From the NCBI GenBank assembly GCA_900469625.1, contig UBXV01000020.1:1-55772 (forward strand): a DNA stretch of 55,772 nt, in the 5' to 3' direction. The position numbers and the translations under genes were made by a program. The first letter of the stretch is position 1, and each line of letters begins with the position of its first letter. This stretch comes from Hyphomicrobiales bacterium. GTDB lineage: Bacteria; Pseudomonadota; Alphaproteobacteria; Rhizobiales; Rhizobiaceae. Of this stretch, positions 18,654 through 27,272 are shown piece after piece. Under the pieces are notes generated by a model. That model was not told the DNA's origin, did no database searches, and saw only the letters and a program-made list of their open reading frames with translations.

Positions 18654-19367
18654 ATGTTGCACTTCTGGAAGAAAGACCCGCCCAGCATTCAATTCCTGTG
18701 CGATCCGCAGGACTTGGGGGTTATCGCGCCGCCGGTGGCTGCCAAGACCAGCCTGCCCGAATGGTTTCGCAAGCTGCCCGCGGTCGACCCGCAGCATCTG
18801 TCGGCCCGCAACAACGGCCTGACCATCAAGCGCTGCATGCCGTTTCTCGACGCGATGACGACCGGTTGGATCCTGCCCTTGGCGGCAACGGTGCGGCTCG
18901 AAATCCGCGACGACGGCCGAGACGTCGAGGCCGGCTGGGAATTCGATCGGGTGATGGTCAGCAACCACGCCGCCCACCAGGTTGCGGGAAATCCGAAGGC
19001 ACCGAGCCCGCCATGCAAGTTTCACAATTACTGGTCGATCCGCACGCCTCCAGGCTGGAGCTGCCTGTTTGTGCCGCCGCTCAACCGGCCACCGCAGCCG
19101 TTCGAGTGCGTCGCAGGCGTCGTTGATACCGACACCTACAGCGCCAATATACACTTCCCGTTCTTCGCCACGGCGCCGGATGGCGTCCGTACTATCGAGA
19201 AGGGCACGCCGCTCGTCCAGGTCATCCCCTTTCGCCGACAGGATGCCGCGATCACGGCCGAGATCCGCGCGGAGACAGCCGCCGAAAGAGCAGACCGAGA
19301 CACCGTCTACCGCAATACGATCGCGAGCCCAGGCTGGTATCGAAAGATCGCGCGCGCCGCGCGCTGA
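18654..19367 (+). CDS. Conserved hypothetical protein, possibly of phage-linked family
   Basis: The 237-residue protein starts at the ATG at 18654 (MLHFWKKD), with GGAGAA at 18643-18648. No signal peptide, membrane helix or enzyme motif is evident. Motifs that look conserved are IKRCMPFLDAMTTGWILPL (about residues 58-76), KFHNYWSIRTPPGWSCLF, GVVDTDTYSANIHFPFF and KGTPLVQVIPFRR. From memory this arrangement resembles uncharacterised proteins in T4-like cyanophages and scattered bacteria, but I cannot verify that. It may be a beta-rich fold. No neighbouring phage genes are seen. Function unknown. Confidence 0.75.
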   Translation: MLHFWKKDPPSIQFLCDPQDLGVIAPPVAAKTSLPEWFRKLPAVDPQHLSARNNGLTIKRCMPFLDAMTTGWILPLAATVRLEIRDDGRDVEAGWEFDRVMVSNHAAHQVAGNPKAPSPPCKFHNYWSIRTPPGWSCLFVPPLNRPPQPFECVAGVVDTDTYSANIHFPFFATAPDGVRTIEKGTPLVQVIPFRRQDAAITAEIRAETAAERADRDTVYRNTIASPGWYRKIARAAR

Positions 19368-19402
19368 CGTCCATTCGACACCAATACTGGCCGACATCAA
19401 AA

Positions 19403-19426
19403 CGGGGACCGGTTGCCCGGTCCCCG
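19403..19426. terminator. Bidirectional hairpin terminator
   Basis: CGGGGACCGG (19403-19412) pairs perfectly with CCGGTCCCCG (19417-19426) around a TTGC loop. It lies between the convergent genes ending at 19367 and 19457, with AAAA on one side and CTT on the other. Confidence 0.75.
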
Positions 19427-19456
19427 CCTTCTCGTATCGATCCCGCAACGTCGTCG

Positions 19457-19816
19457 TCAGCGTGTATGCCAGACCTTGCCCGGCCGGTAGGAGCGGTCTG
19501 AGCCATTTGACGAACTGTTGGACGATGAATTCGAACTGGAGTTCGAACTCGAATTGGAAGAGCTGTTCGAGGAGGAATTGGAACTCGAATTCGACGAACT
19601 GTTGGACGAACTGTTGGACGAGGAGTTCGAGGAAGAATTGCTCGACGAGTTGGAGGAGCTGTTGCCGGCGACCAGGATCGTGCCGTCACTGTAACCGCCC
19701 ACCTGCCTGTCGACCGACGGCGCCGGCGCGGTGGTCGCCTTCGCCTGGGCCTGCGTGCCGGCAAAGGTGGCAACGCCGGCGATGAGGGCTGCGCTCAATT
19801 TCCAATGGTTCTTCAT
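19457..19816 (-). CDS. Secreted Asn/Ser-repeat protein, (NSSS)13
   Basis: The 119-residue protein has a clear Sec signal peptide (residues 1-25, ending TQAQA), a short linker (PSVDRQVGGYSDGTILVAG) and thirteen perfect Asn-Ser-Ser-Ser tetrapeptides (residues 52-103), then a basic tail ending KVWHTR. The ATG at 19816 has AAGGAG 8 bases upstream. The repeats use mixed Ser and Asn codons, so purity is kept at protein level rather than by simple DNA slippage. The product should be periplasmic or extracellular, highly polar and unstructured. No function recognised. Confidence 0.82.
   Translation of the reverse strand: MKNHWKLSAALIAGVATFAGTQAQAKATTAPAPSVDRQVGGYSDGTILVAGNSSSNSSSNSSSNSSSNSSSNSSSNSSSNSSSNSSSNSSSNSSSNSSSNSSSNGSDRSYRPGKVWHTR
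19508..19663 (-). repeat. 13 x 12-bp repeat encoding Asn-Ser-Ser-Ser
   Basis: A 156-bp tract of 12-bp units, each AAY followed by three serine codons drawn from AGC, TCG, TCC, AGT, TCT and TCA. The codon-level variation between units shows it is an old, selected repeat and not a fresh microsatellite. The opposite strand is open across it but encodes no recognisable protein. Confidence 0.9.
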
Positions 19817-19930
19817 GCCCGTAACTCCTTGTTGAGAACGACCGGCATCTCCGGTCCGAAGGAATAACGGAGATCAGCGAACTCTATTCCATCGACGCAG
19901 GTTTTTCTCTCCCGGCGGTCACGGCTTGGC

Positions 19931-20353
19931 TCAATCGGCAGGCCACCGTGCCGGCGACGGCAGCTGCGGCGCGGTCCGTCGTCGCGAGCGGGCGAGCGCC
20001 GCCAGCCCCAGCACGACAACGGATCCAAACCCATAAGCAAGAACATCCCACCAGTCCGGCGTGGCACCGAAAACGGTCCTCAGGATCGGATCGGAGATAC
20101 GGATCCCGAGCGAAGCCGCCAGATACTGGGCGAGTTCGATCGCCACGCCCATCAGGAATGCGGCGCCGGCGAGTAACGCCGGCCGCGCCCTCAGCACCGC
20201 GGCGAGCGCGTAGTAGACCCACATCACGGCCAGCACATCGCCGGAAAAACCGCGCACCCACCCCCATCCGGCTCCAAGGGTTGCCAGGAGAACCAGGGCG
20301 ACGAAAAGCAGAACGGATGACAGGAAGGCGGTGCGATCGAAGCGGAGTTGCAT
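19931..20353 (-). CDS. DUF2809 family membrane protein
   Basis: The 140-residue protein (from ATG at 20353, MQLRFDRT) has about four membrane helices and the DUF2809 pattern: an early GAGWGWVRGFSGDVLAVMWVY, a central FLMGVAIELAQYL helix with a Glu-x-x-Gln, and TPDWWDVLAYGFGSVV near the end. An alternative ATG at 20380 would add nine residues. Function of the family is unknown. It lies 95 bp after the siderophore ABC genes on the same strand and might be read with them. Confidence 0.8.
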   Translation of the reverse strand: MQLRFDRTAFLSSVLLFVALVLLATLGAGWGWVRGFSGDVLAVMWVYYALAAVLRARPALLAGAAFLMGVAIELAQYLAASLGIRISDPILRTVFGATPDWWDVLAYGFGSVVVLGLAALARSRRRTAPQLPSPARWPAD

Positions 20354-20448
20354 GGCCGCCGATGTAGCGGCGCATGGCACGGCTGTCGAGTGGCGAACGA
20401 GGCCGTGACCGCTGTCCCGGTCTCAAGCGCTCGTGGCGCCATCTCCTG

Positions 20449-22185
20449 TCATCGCGAAAACGACCAGTCGCGCCCGGCCATCGAGCGGCTCCACATTTGT
20501 CGGTAAAGCGGCCACGTCTGAAGCAACTCCTCATGACGGCCGCTCGCGCTGAGCCGGCCACGGTCCATCACGAGAATGCGGTCCGCGCCGACGACGGAGT
20601 GCAGATTGTGCGCGATGACAAACAGCGTGCGGCCCGCGGCAAGCGCCGACACCGCTTGCTGGATCGCCTCTTCGTTCTCAGGATCAAGCGCCGAGGTTGC
20701 CTCATCCAGGATCACGATGGGCGCGTCTTTCAGGATCGCCCGGGCAATGCAAATGCGTTGGCGCTCACCCCCGGAAAGCCGACCTCCAAGCGCCCCGACA
20801 ACCGTGTCATAGCCGTCGGCAAAGCCCATGATGGTGTCGTGCATGGCTGCGGCGCGGGCGGCATCGGCCACCTCGGCCTCCGACGCCGATGGCCGGCCGA
20901 TGCGGATGTTGTTGCCGATGGTGTCGTTGAACAGCAGCGTCTCCTGGAAAACCGGCGCGATCATCGATGCCAGCGCCGCACTGTCGAAATCGCGGATACT
21001 GCGTCCACCGATGAGGATCTCGCCGGCGTCGGCCTCGAAGAACCGCATCATCATTTGCAGACAGGTGGTCTTGCCGCTGCCGCTGGCGCCGACCAGCGCG
21101 ATCATCTGCCCCTGGCTGACCGCAAACGAGACATCTGAGAGTGCCGGTTCGCTCCTGCTTCTATAGGTGAGCGAGACGTTGCGGTAGGTTACGCCGAAGG
21201 TGCCGACGTCGGCTTCCTCCCCCTGCGGCAGCGTCGGGTTCGTCAGGATGGCCTCGATGTTGCGACGGCCGAGGCGGGCAAGCGTCAGCATCGCCGTCAG
21301 GCTGGCAAAGTTTCGGGCCGGCACGGTGGCCGAGAAAACGAGCAGGGCGGCCATGGCCAGCCGCACGACGTCGGCCCCGGATGCCGGTTCCGTTTGCGCG
21401 AGCGCGAGAACCGCCACAAAGACCGAAAATGCCGCCGACAGATCGATCGTCATGCGAAACAGCACCGCGATCGGTGTCATGCGCCGGACCCCGCGCCAGG
21501 CGCCATCGCGGAGACGCAGCACACTGCGGGCGAAGTCATCGCCGATCTCGCCGCGGGCAACGAAGGTTCTGAGCACCGCGACGCCTTCGGCGTTTTCCTG
21601 CATCACCAGCGCCGCCACGGCAAGGCTGTCCGCGCGCCGATCGAGCCCGGTCAAAAGCATGCGCTGCGCCAGCGCCAGAAGCGCAAATCCGATGATCATG
21701 GTGACGATCGCCACGGCGCCGACAAGCGGCCACACGATCGCGGCACCCGCCAAGCACACCGCCATTGCAGCGGCGTTGGCGGTGATTTCCGGCCGCGTGT
21801 AGGCGGCATGGTTTTCCAGCCAGAGCACGTCTTCCGAGATCGCCTGGATCAGCTTGCCGCCATCGATCGACCTGAAAGCGCCGAGCGGCATGCGCACGAG
21901 ATGCTGCAGGATCGCTCGCCGCAAGCGCAGGCCGGCGGAATAGGCGCGAGCATAGAGGTGCCGGCCGGCCGGCCAGATCAGCAGACGGCGCAGCACGACA
22001 ATGACGACAAGGGTGATCGCGCACCAGCACGGTGTCTGCGAAAGCGGGTCCAGGGCCGCCATCGCCACCAGCCATGCGACGATCAGCGGCTGGGCGCCGA
22101 GCAGCACCCCATCGACGATCCGCCCGGCAAGCGCCGGTTCGAAGCGCAAGCCGAGATGAAGAAGTCTGTCCTGTTCAGGCATCAT
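20449..22185 (-). CDS. ABC half-transporter, permease-ATPase fusion (YbtQ/IrtB-like)
   Basis: The 578-residue protein has an N-terminal ABC exporter-fold membrane domain (about residues 15-300, six helices) and a C-terminal ATPase: Walker A GASGSGKTT, Q-loop PVFQETLLF, signature LSGGERQR, Walker B IVILDEATS and H-loop IAHN. It is a half-transporter that should pair with the product of the gene upstream, which it overlaps by 11 bp. In this genetic context the pair resembles YbtP/YbtQ and IrtA/IrtB, exporter-fold proteins that import ferric siderophores across the inner membrane. The start is one of two adjacent ATGs (22185 or 22182) after a GAGGT. Confidence 0.9.
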   Translation of the reverse strand: MMPEQDRLLHLGLRFEPALAGRIVDGVLLGAQPLIVAWLVAMAALDPLSQTPCWCAITLVVIVVLRRLLIWPAGRHLYARAYSAGLRLRRAILQHLVRMPLGAFRSIDGGKLIQAISEDVLWLENHAAYTRPEITANAAAMAVCLAGAAIVWPLVGAVAIVTMIIGFALLALAQRMLLTGLDRRADSLAVAALVMQENAEGVAVLRTFVARGEIGDDFARSVLRLRDGAWRGVRRMTPIAVLFRMTIDLSAAFSVFVAVLALAQTEPASGADVVRLAMAALLVFSATVPARNFASLTAMLTLARLGRRNIEAILTNPTLPQGEEADVGTFGVTYRNVSLTYRSRSEPALSDVSFAVSQGQMIALVGASGSGKTTCLQMMMRFFEADAGEILIGGRSIRDFDSAALASMIAPVFQETLLFNDTIGNNIRIGRPSASEAEVADAARAAAMHDTIMGFADGYDTVVGALGGRLSGGERQRICIARAILKDAPIVILDEATSALDPENEEAIQQAVSALAAGRTLFVIAHNLHSVVGADRILVMDRGRLSASGRHEELLQTWPLYRQMWSRSMAGRDWSFSR

Positions 22186-23980
22186 TTCGCACCTCGTTGT
22201 CGAGGGTGAACGACCGCGCCGCAAGATGAGAGCGCCACTGCCGCGCATAGGCGCCGTCAAGGGCGATGAGGTCGTCGTGGTTGCCGCTCTCGACAATGCG
22301 GCCATCAAGCAGATAGACGATCCGATCGAAGTGGCGGACACTCGACAGGCGATGGGCGATCGCGATCAGCGTCCGGCCCTTTGCCAGTTCATCCAGCGCC
22401 TGCTGAACCTCGTGCTGGCTGTCCGGATCGAGATAGGCGGTCGCCTCGTCGAGTACGACAATCGGTGCGTCCTTGAGGATGGCGCGGGCAATGGCGATGC
22501 GCTGCTTCTGACCGCCCGAAAGCCCCTCGCCGCGATGGAGGACCGTCTCATAGCCCTGCGGCAGGGCGCGGATGAAGCCATCGGCCTGGGCAAGGCGCGC
22601 TGCTTTCACGATATCCTGCCCGGTCGCATCGGGCCGGCCAAGCGCGATGTTGGCGCCGACCGATTTCGAAAACAGGAACGTGTCCTGGAATACGGCTGTG
22701 AACTGGCCCGCCAGTTCCCGCTGCGAAAAGGAGCGGATATCGCGTCCCCCGAGCGTGATGCGACCCGCTTGCGGGTCGAAGCTGCGCAACAGCAGGCGCG
22801 CCAGCGTCGACTTTCCGGAGCCGCTTGGTCCCACCAGCGCAACCTTTTCGCCGGAGCGAATCTCAAGGTCGATATTGCTCAAGGAGATCGGACCGGAACT
22901 GGTGCCGGAATAGGCGAAGCTGACGTTTTCGAAACGCAGACCGCTTTCGACCTCAGGGTTGGCAGTCACCTCGAGCAAATCCGGCAGCCCGATCAGCGCG
23001 TCGACGCGCGCAAGCGACGCCTCCTGTATCCGCAGGCGGCCCATCGCGCCGAACAACCGCGTGCCGATCGACGACAGGATGAAGGCTGAAAGGAGAAAGA
23101 AGACGAGGACTGAAATACCCTGCGGCAGCGGATAGAGCCACAGGCCAAGCGGCGCCGCGATCACGAAGGTCGAGGTCAGCGCCAGGGCGAACCAATTGGT
23201 GCCCGACGCACTGAAGTCGAGCCACCGGCCGACGATCTCATCGACACCTCGAAACGCAGCCTCGGCGCGGGTCAAATCTTGCGGTTCGATCCCAAAGGCC
23301 TTGATGACAGGGACCATGGTGACGGCTTCCTGCAGCGCGGTGTCGACCGCCGCCTGCGCCTCGACGAAACGGCTCGATAGTCCGCCGTCGCGCCGCATGA
23401 TCATCGAGAAGGCGACGATGCCGGTGACAATTGGGGCCAGAACGGCAACGGCCATGCGCCAGTCGACCGCGAACATCAAGGCCACAAGGAAGACCGGCGC
23501 AACGGATATCGCGACCAGATCCGGGATCAGATGGGCGATGCCGTCCTCGATGCGCTCGATATCCTCCATCAGCGTGCGCCGGATACGCGCTGCGTCGAAA
23601 CGTTGAATGGCCCCGAGCGGAGCGGCCCAAAGCTTTCGCCCGATGCGCAGACGCGTCTCGGCGTGGACCTCGATCGCTACCCGGTGCGCCAGCAGGTTGC
23701 CAGCCATCTGCAACAGGCAGGACAGGATGAGCGCGCCGAAGAGCGCACCAGACCAGAGAGTGGCACGATCGCGATCGCCGGCGATCAACTCGCCCACGAT
23801 GAGCGCGACCAGGGCGGCAGCGGCCGTTTCCAATGCCGCCGACAGCGTCGACAGGAAGCCGACCGCCGCCATGTAGCGACGATACCCCTCCGTCAGACCC
23901 CAGAGGCGGGAAGCGACGCCGCCGCCGGCAACATCGCCGCTCTTCGCCTCGCCTTGCGAAATTGACGTGTCGTCAGCCAT
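22175..23980 (-). CDS. ABC half-transporter, permease-ATPase fusion (YbtP/IrtA-like)
   Basis: The 601-residue protein has a six-helix exporter-fold domain (about residues 30-330) and an ATPase domain with Walker A GPSGSGKST, AVFQDTFLF, signature LSGGQKQR, Walker B IVVLDEATAYLDPDS and IAHRLSS. The Walker B region reading DEATAYLDPDS is like siderophore-importing exporter-fold ABC proteins as I recall them. It has no IrtA-type siderophore-reductase domain. The ATG at 23980 lies 8 bp after the receptor stop, and the end overlaps the partner gene. Predicted role: inner-membrane ferric-siderophore uptake with its partner; export is the alternative. Confidence 0.9.
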   Translation of the reverse strand: MADDTSISQGEAKSGDVAGGGVASRLWGLTEGYRRYMAAVGFLSTLSAALETAAAALVALIVGELIAGDRDRATLWSGALFGALILSCLLQMAGNLLAHRVAIEVHAETRLRIGRKLWAAPLGAIQRFDAARIRRTLMEDIERIEDGIAHLIPDLVAISVAPVFLVALMFAVDWRMAVAVLAPIVTGIVAFSMIMRRDGGLSSRFVEAQAAVDTALQEAVTMVPVIKAFGIEPQDLTRAEAAFRGVDEIVGRWLDFSASGTNWFALALTSTFVIAAPLGLWLYPLPQGISVLVFFLLSAFILSSIGTRLFGAMGRLRIQEASLARVDALIGLPDLLEVTANPEVESGLRFENVSFAYSGTSSGPISLSNIDLEIRSGEKVALVGPSGSGKSTLARLLLRSFDPQAGRITLGGRDIRSFSQRELAGQFTAVFQDTFLFSKSVGANIALGRPDATGQDIVKAARLAQADGFIRALPQGYETVLHRGEGLSGGQKQRIAIARAILKDAPIVVLDEATAYLDPDSQHEVQQALDELAKGRTLIAIAHRLSSVRHFDRIVYLLDGRIVESGNHDDLIALDGAYARQWRSHLAARSFTLDNEVRNDA

Positions 23981-23988
23981 CGGCGCGC

Positions 23989-26169
23989 TCAGAACTTGAT
24001 CTTGAAGCTGCCACCGACCGTCACCGGATCGCCCGGCGAAACCAGCCGGCCAACGCCGAGATCGGATGCAACGACGCGGTAGTCGACATCGCCGATATTC
24101 TTGGCAAAGACGTAGGCCGCGTAACGCTCGTTCTCGAGCCCTGCATAAGCATCGAGAAGGCCGTACCCCTTCTGCCGGATCGTGTTCTGCACATCGAAAT
24201 AGTAGCTGGAACGGTAGCGGTAGTTGACGCCGGCCCTGCCGATGAGGTCGTCGAAGCCGGTCTCCCACTGGTAGGCGATGCCGGCATTGCCGGTAAAGCG
24301 GGAGACGAACTGCTGCTGGTTGCCGCTGACGTCGACGCTGCCGGCACCGTTAAGCGCCCGTGCGTTGTGATAGGCCTTGTAGGTCGCGTCGGCGTAGCCC
24401 GCACCTGCCGTCAGGGTCCAATGTTCGTCGATGTCGAACCCGACCGACAACTCGCCGCCATAGGACTGGCTGTGCGGTGCGTTGGTGATCGGCGTCGCGC
24501 CGGTCAGGGCATTGAAGCCCTGGACCTGCTGGTCGCGCCAGTCGATGTAGAACAGCGAAGCATCGACCTTCAGCCGGTCGTCAAGGCTTGCCGACTTCAG
24601 CCCGACCTCATAGCTGATGACCCGCTCGGCATCATACGGCCCCTCGTCACCGATGCCGACGAAGCCGGAGTTGAAGCCGCCGGATTTGTAGCCGCTGGAG
24701 ATGCCGCCATAAAGGTTCAGCCCATCCATGGGTTCGAACTGCAGGCCGATGCGTGGCGTGACATAGGTCTCCGACATCTTTGCGCTGTATCCCGGCGCAA
24801 ATGTTGCCGTCAGGCCGAGCATCTGGGCGATGCTGTTGGCGCTGAAATCGTAATCGAAGGACTTGCGATCGTGACCGACACGCAGGCCACCGAAGATCTT
24901 CCAGTCATCGTTGAGCGCGTAGGTGCCATCGGCAAAGGCCGAAAGCGAGGTCGTGTCTGTATCGCCACGGGTCGAAAGCGTTGCTTCGCCACCGGTAAAG
25001 GTGCTGTTGGCGCCATAGGTGCGCGATCCGCTGGAGAATTCTCCGTAGACGCCGCCGACCCAGTTGAAATCGGCGTTATCCTCGGAGACATAGCGGATCT
25101 CCTGGGAGAACTGGCGATAGTCACCCTCAAACGGGTTTTCCGCACGGTAGCGGAAATTCGGAAAGCCCAGGGACTGGAACAGCGCGTCATAGGCGCCAAA
25201 ATATCCGATCGGGAAACCGTTGCCGCTGACCTCGACCGCGCTCTTCTGGAAGCCGGTGATCGAGACGATCTTGTCGCCATTGTCGAGCGTATAGGTCAGT
25301 TGGCCGGAGAGCGTGGCGAGATCGCTTTCGATCCGGCTCGGATCGTCGATCGCCACGCCGCGCATGCCGTCCCTGAAATCCTGCTCCGGCATGCCGAACA
25401 TCTCGCCGTCGAGCACCTGGCGCTCGATATCGACGATCCCGAGGAATTCGAGATTGTCAGTGATATCACCGGCGACGCTGACGCGGCCGTGCACGTCCTT
25501 GCCGCCGCCAAGGTCGGCGCCGTCGACGGTCGAATAGAGGAACCCGTCCGTCTTCGAGGTCGACAGCGCGCCGCGCACCGCCCAGCCATTGTCGCCGATC
25601 GGGGCGTTGATGATGCCGGTTGCGGTGAGGGTGCCGAAGCGGCTGAAATCCACGCCGATCTCGCCGCCAAGGCGCTCGGGATCGGGCAGGTTGGAGATGA
25701 TGTTGACGGAGCCGGCGATGTTGTTGCGACCGTAAAGCGTTCCCTGCGGTCCCCGCAGGATTTCGACACGGTCGACGTCCAGAAGCGTGCCGCTATGGGC
25801 CTGGGCATTGCCGATACCGACGCCATCAAGATAGACGCCGACCGACGGGTCGCTTTCTATCAGCGAGGAACCGACGCCGCGAATGGCGGTGAACGACGTA
25901 TAGAGCTTTGCCGTCACCGCTCCGACCTGCGCGTTCGGCACGGCCGCGATCGCGTCGTCGCGACGCCGCTTCTTCTGCAGCACCAGCGACGGGCCGCTCT
26001 CGACGGCAATGCTCGCCGGCAAGTCGGCGGCTTCCGCCTGGCGCTTGCCCGCCGTCACGATGATCGGCTGCAGCGTGGTCTCGTTTTTGGCCTCCTGAGC
26101 GAAGGCGGTAAGTGGCAGGCTCGTGCCAGCAAGAAGTGCTGCAAGCCGCATGGCAGTTTTCATGATCAA
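23989..26169 (-). CDS. TonB-dependent siderophore receptor (FyuA-like)
   Basis: The 726-residue outer-membrane receptor has a signal peptide (residues 1-24, ending AFA), an N-terminal plug domain (about 50-165, with VEILRGPQGTLYGRNNIAGSV) and a 22-strand-type barrel ending in Phe (GGSFKIKF). A TonB-box-like segment lies near PIIVTAG. Barrel motifs GYKSGGFNSGF and YEVGLKSASLDDRLKVDASL match the FyuA-like group that imports thiazoline or catechol siderophores. It heads a tight set with the two ABC half-transporters 8 bp downstream. A 112-bp gap separates it from the AraC gene and may hold its own promoter. Confidence 0.92.
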   Translation of the reverse strand: MIMKTAMRLAALLAGTSLPLTAFAQEAKNETTLQPIIVTAGKRQAEAADLPASIAVESGPSLVLQKKRRRDDAIAAVPNAQVGAVTAKLYTSFTAIRGVGSSLIESDPSVGVYLDGVGIGNAQAHSGTLLDVDRVEILRGPQGTLYGRNNIAGSVNIISNLPDPERLGGEIGVDFSRFGTLTATGIINAPIGDNGWAVRGALSTSKTDGFLYSTVDGADLGGGKDVHGRVSVAGDITDNLEFLGIVDIERQVLDGEMFGMPEQDFRDGMRGVAIDDPSRIESDLATLSGQLTYTLDNGDKIVSITGFQKSAVEVSGNGFPIGYFGAYDALFQSLGFPNFRYRAENPFEGDYRQFSQEIRYVSEDNADFNWVGGVYGEFSSGSRTYGANSTFTGGEATLSTRGDTDTTSLSAFADGTYALNDDWKIFGGLRVGHDRKSFDYDFSANSIAQMLGLTATFAPGYSAKMSETYVTPRIGLQFEPMDGLNLYGGISSGYKSGGFNSGFVGIGDEGPYDAERVISYEVGLKSASLDDRLKVDASLFYIDWRDQQVQGFNALTGATPITNAPHSQSYGGELSVGFDIDEHWTLTAGAGYADATYKAYHNARALNGAGSVDVSGNQQQFVSRFTGNAGIAYQWETGFDDLIGRAGVNYRYRSSYYFDVQNTIRQKGYGLLDAYAGLENERYAAYVFAKNIGDVDYRVVASDLGVGRLVSPGDPVTVGGSFKIKF

Positions 26170-26281
26170 TCCCCGGACCCCATTTCGCCGCGGATTATCG
26201 TGGGCGGCGGGGATGCGGTCGAGGCACTTGGCTTATGGGTTTCGACAAAAAGCTTACAAATTTTGTCCAGTTTTATGCCGC

Positions 26282-27232
26282 TCAGGATTTCAATCGGCTC
26301 GGCGGATAGCCGTAGTGTTTCGTGAAGGCCGCCGTGAAATTCGCCGGGTGCTGGTAACCGGCGCGATAGGCGGCTTCGGCAATGCTCAGCCCGTCGCGCA
26401 GGATCGCGTTTCTGCCGATGAGCAGCCGGCGTTCCAGAAGATATTCGCGGGCGCTGATGCCGAAGGCACGCTGAAAATCCTGCTTGAGTTTGCTCGGACT
26501 GATGGCAAAGGCGGCGGCGAGCGCCGAATGAGAGGTGATTTCGGCAGCGTTTGCATGAATGTGCCTTCGCAGCTCCAGCATCCGTTCCAGAGACTTCGGC
26601 GGAAGATGCGCGGTTGCGGCGGCTTCGGTCGGCCGGAAGGCTTCGGCAAGCGCCCCGAGCAAGCTCATGGCACAGGCGTCGAGATGCACGTTGGTGAAGA
26701 CGCCGGCCGCCGGAGGGTCGAGCACCGACCAGGCGAGCTGGCGCAGCCGCGCATCGAGCGGTCGTCGCCTGATCATGACCGGCTGGCACATGGCGCGCTG
26801 CATGGCATGATAGGTCGGGTCGTCCTTCATCTGCGCATGGTTGTGCCCGGCCCATGCCGGCGTCAGCAGCAACTCCACCACCCGCACTGGCTGACCCGGA
26901 TGGATGGTCATGCTGGTCGGCAGGCTGTCGCCCGTAGAGGTGATCCAGACTTCATCCGGGCAGAAGCCGCCCTCAAGCCCCTCGGTCATGTTGGTGGCAT
27001 AACCCTCAAGCACGACGGACAGGCAGATCGCCGGGAAGGTACGGCTGCGATAGACGAGCGGCTCGTCGACGCGAAGGTCGGTCGCGCCCAGAAACATGCC
27101 AGGGCTGACTTCCCGCCAGCGGCGCGTCTCGCCCTGGAACAGACCCTGGTCCAGAGCGCCCGTGTCGATTGCTTCGGCGGGTTGCCCCGGTTCGCGAGCG
27201 ATGCCGCCTCCGTTGCCGTTCGTCAGATCCAT
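26282..27232 (-). CDS. AraC family regulator (PchR/YbtA-like)
   Basis: The 316-residue protein has an N-terminal ligand-binding region and a C-terminal double helix-turn-helix (about residues 225-316): SALAAAFAISPSKLKQDFQR and then LSIAEAAYRAGYQHPANFTAAF ending YGYPPSRL. This arrangement is that of PchR/YbtA-like regulators that sense ferric siderophore and activate the receptor gene. Its position directly upstream of the receptor fits. The start is ATG at 27232, 40 bp after the preceding gene. Confidence 0.92.
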   Translation of the reverse strand: MDLTNGNGGGIAREPGQPAEAIDTGALDQGLFQGETRRWREVSPGMFLGATDLRVDEPLVYRSRTFPAICLSVVLEGYATNMTEGLEGGFCPDEVWITSTGDSLPTSMTIHPGQPVRVVELLLTPAWAGHNHAQMKDDPTYHAMQRAMCQPVMIRRRPLDARLRQLAWSVLDPPAAGVFTNVHLDACAMSLLGALAEAFRPTEAAATAHLPPKSLERMLELRRHIHANAAEITSHSALAAAFAISPSKLKQDFQRAFGISAREYLLERRLLIGRNAILRDGLSIAEAAYRAGYQHPANFTAAFTKHYGYPPSRLKS

Positions 27233-27272
27233 CAGCCGCCCTGCCCCGACCTCACGCCTTGTCGCATCCGCA

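Noticed and set aside
23833-26325. Long plus-strand frame (830 codons) opposite the TonB receptor
   Set aside because: Antisense to a receptor with full plug and barrel motifs; no recognisable domain.
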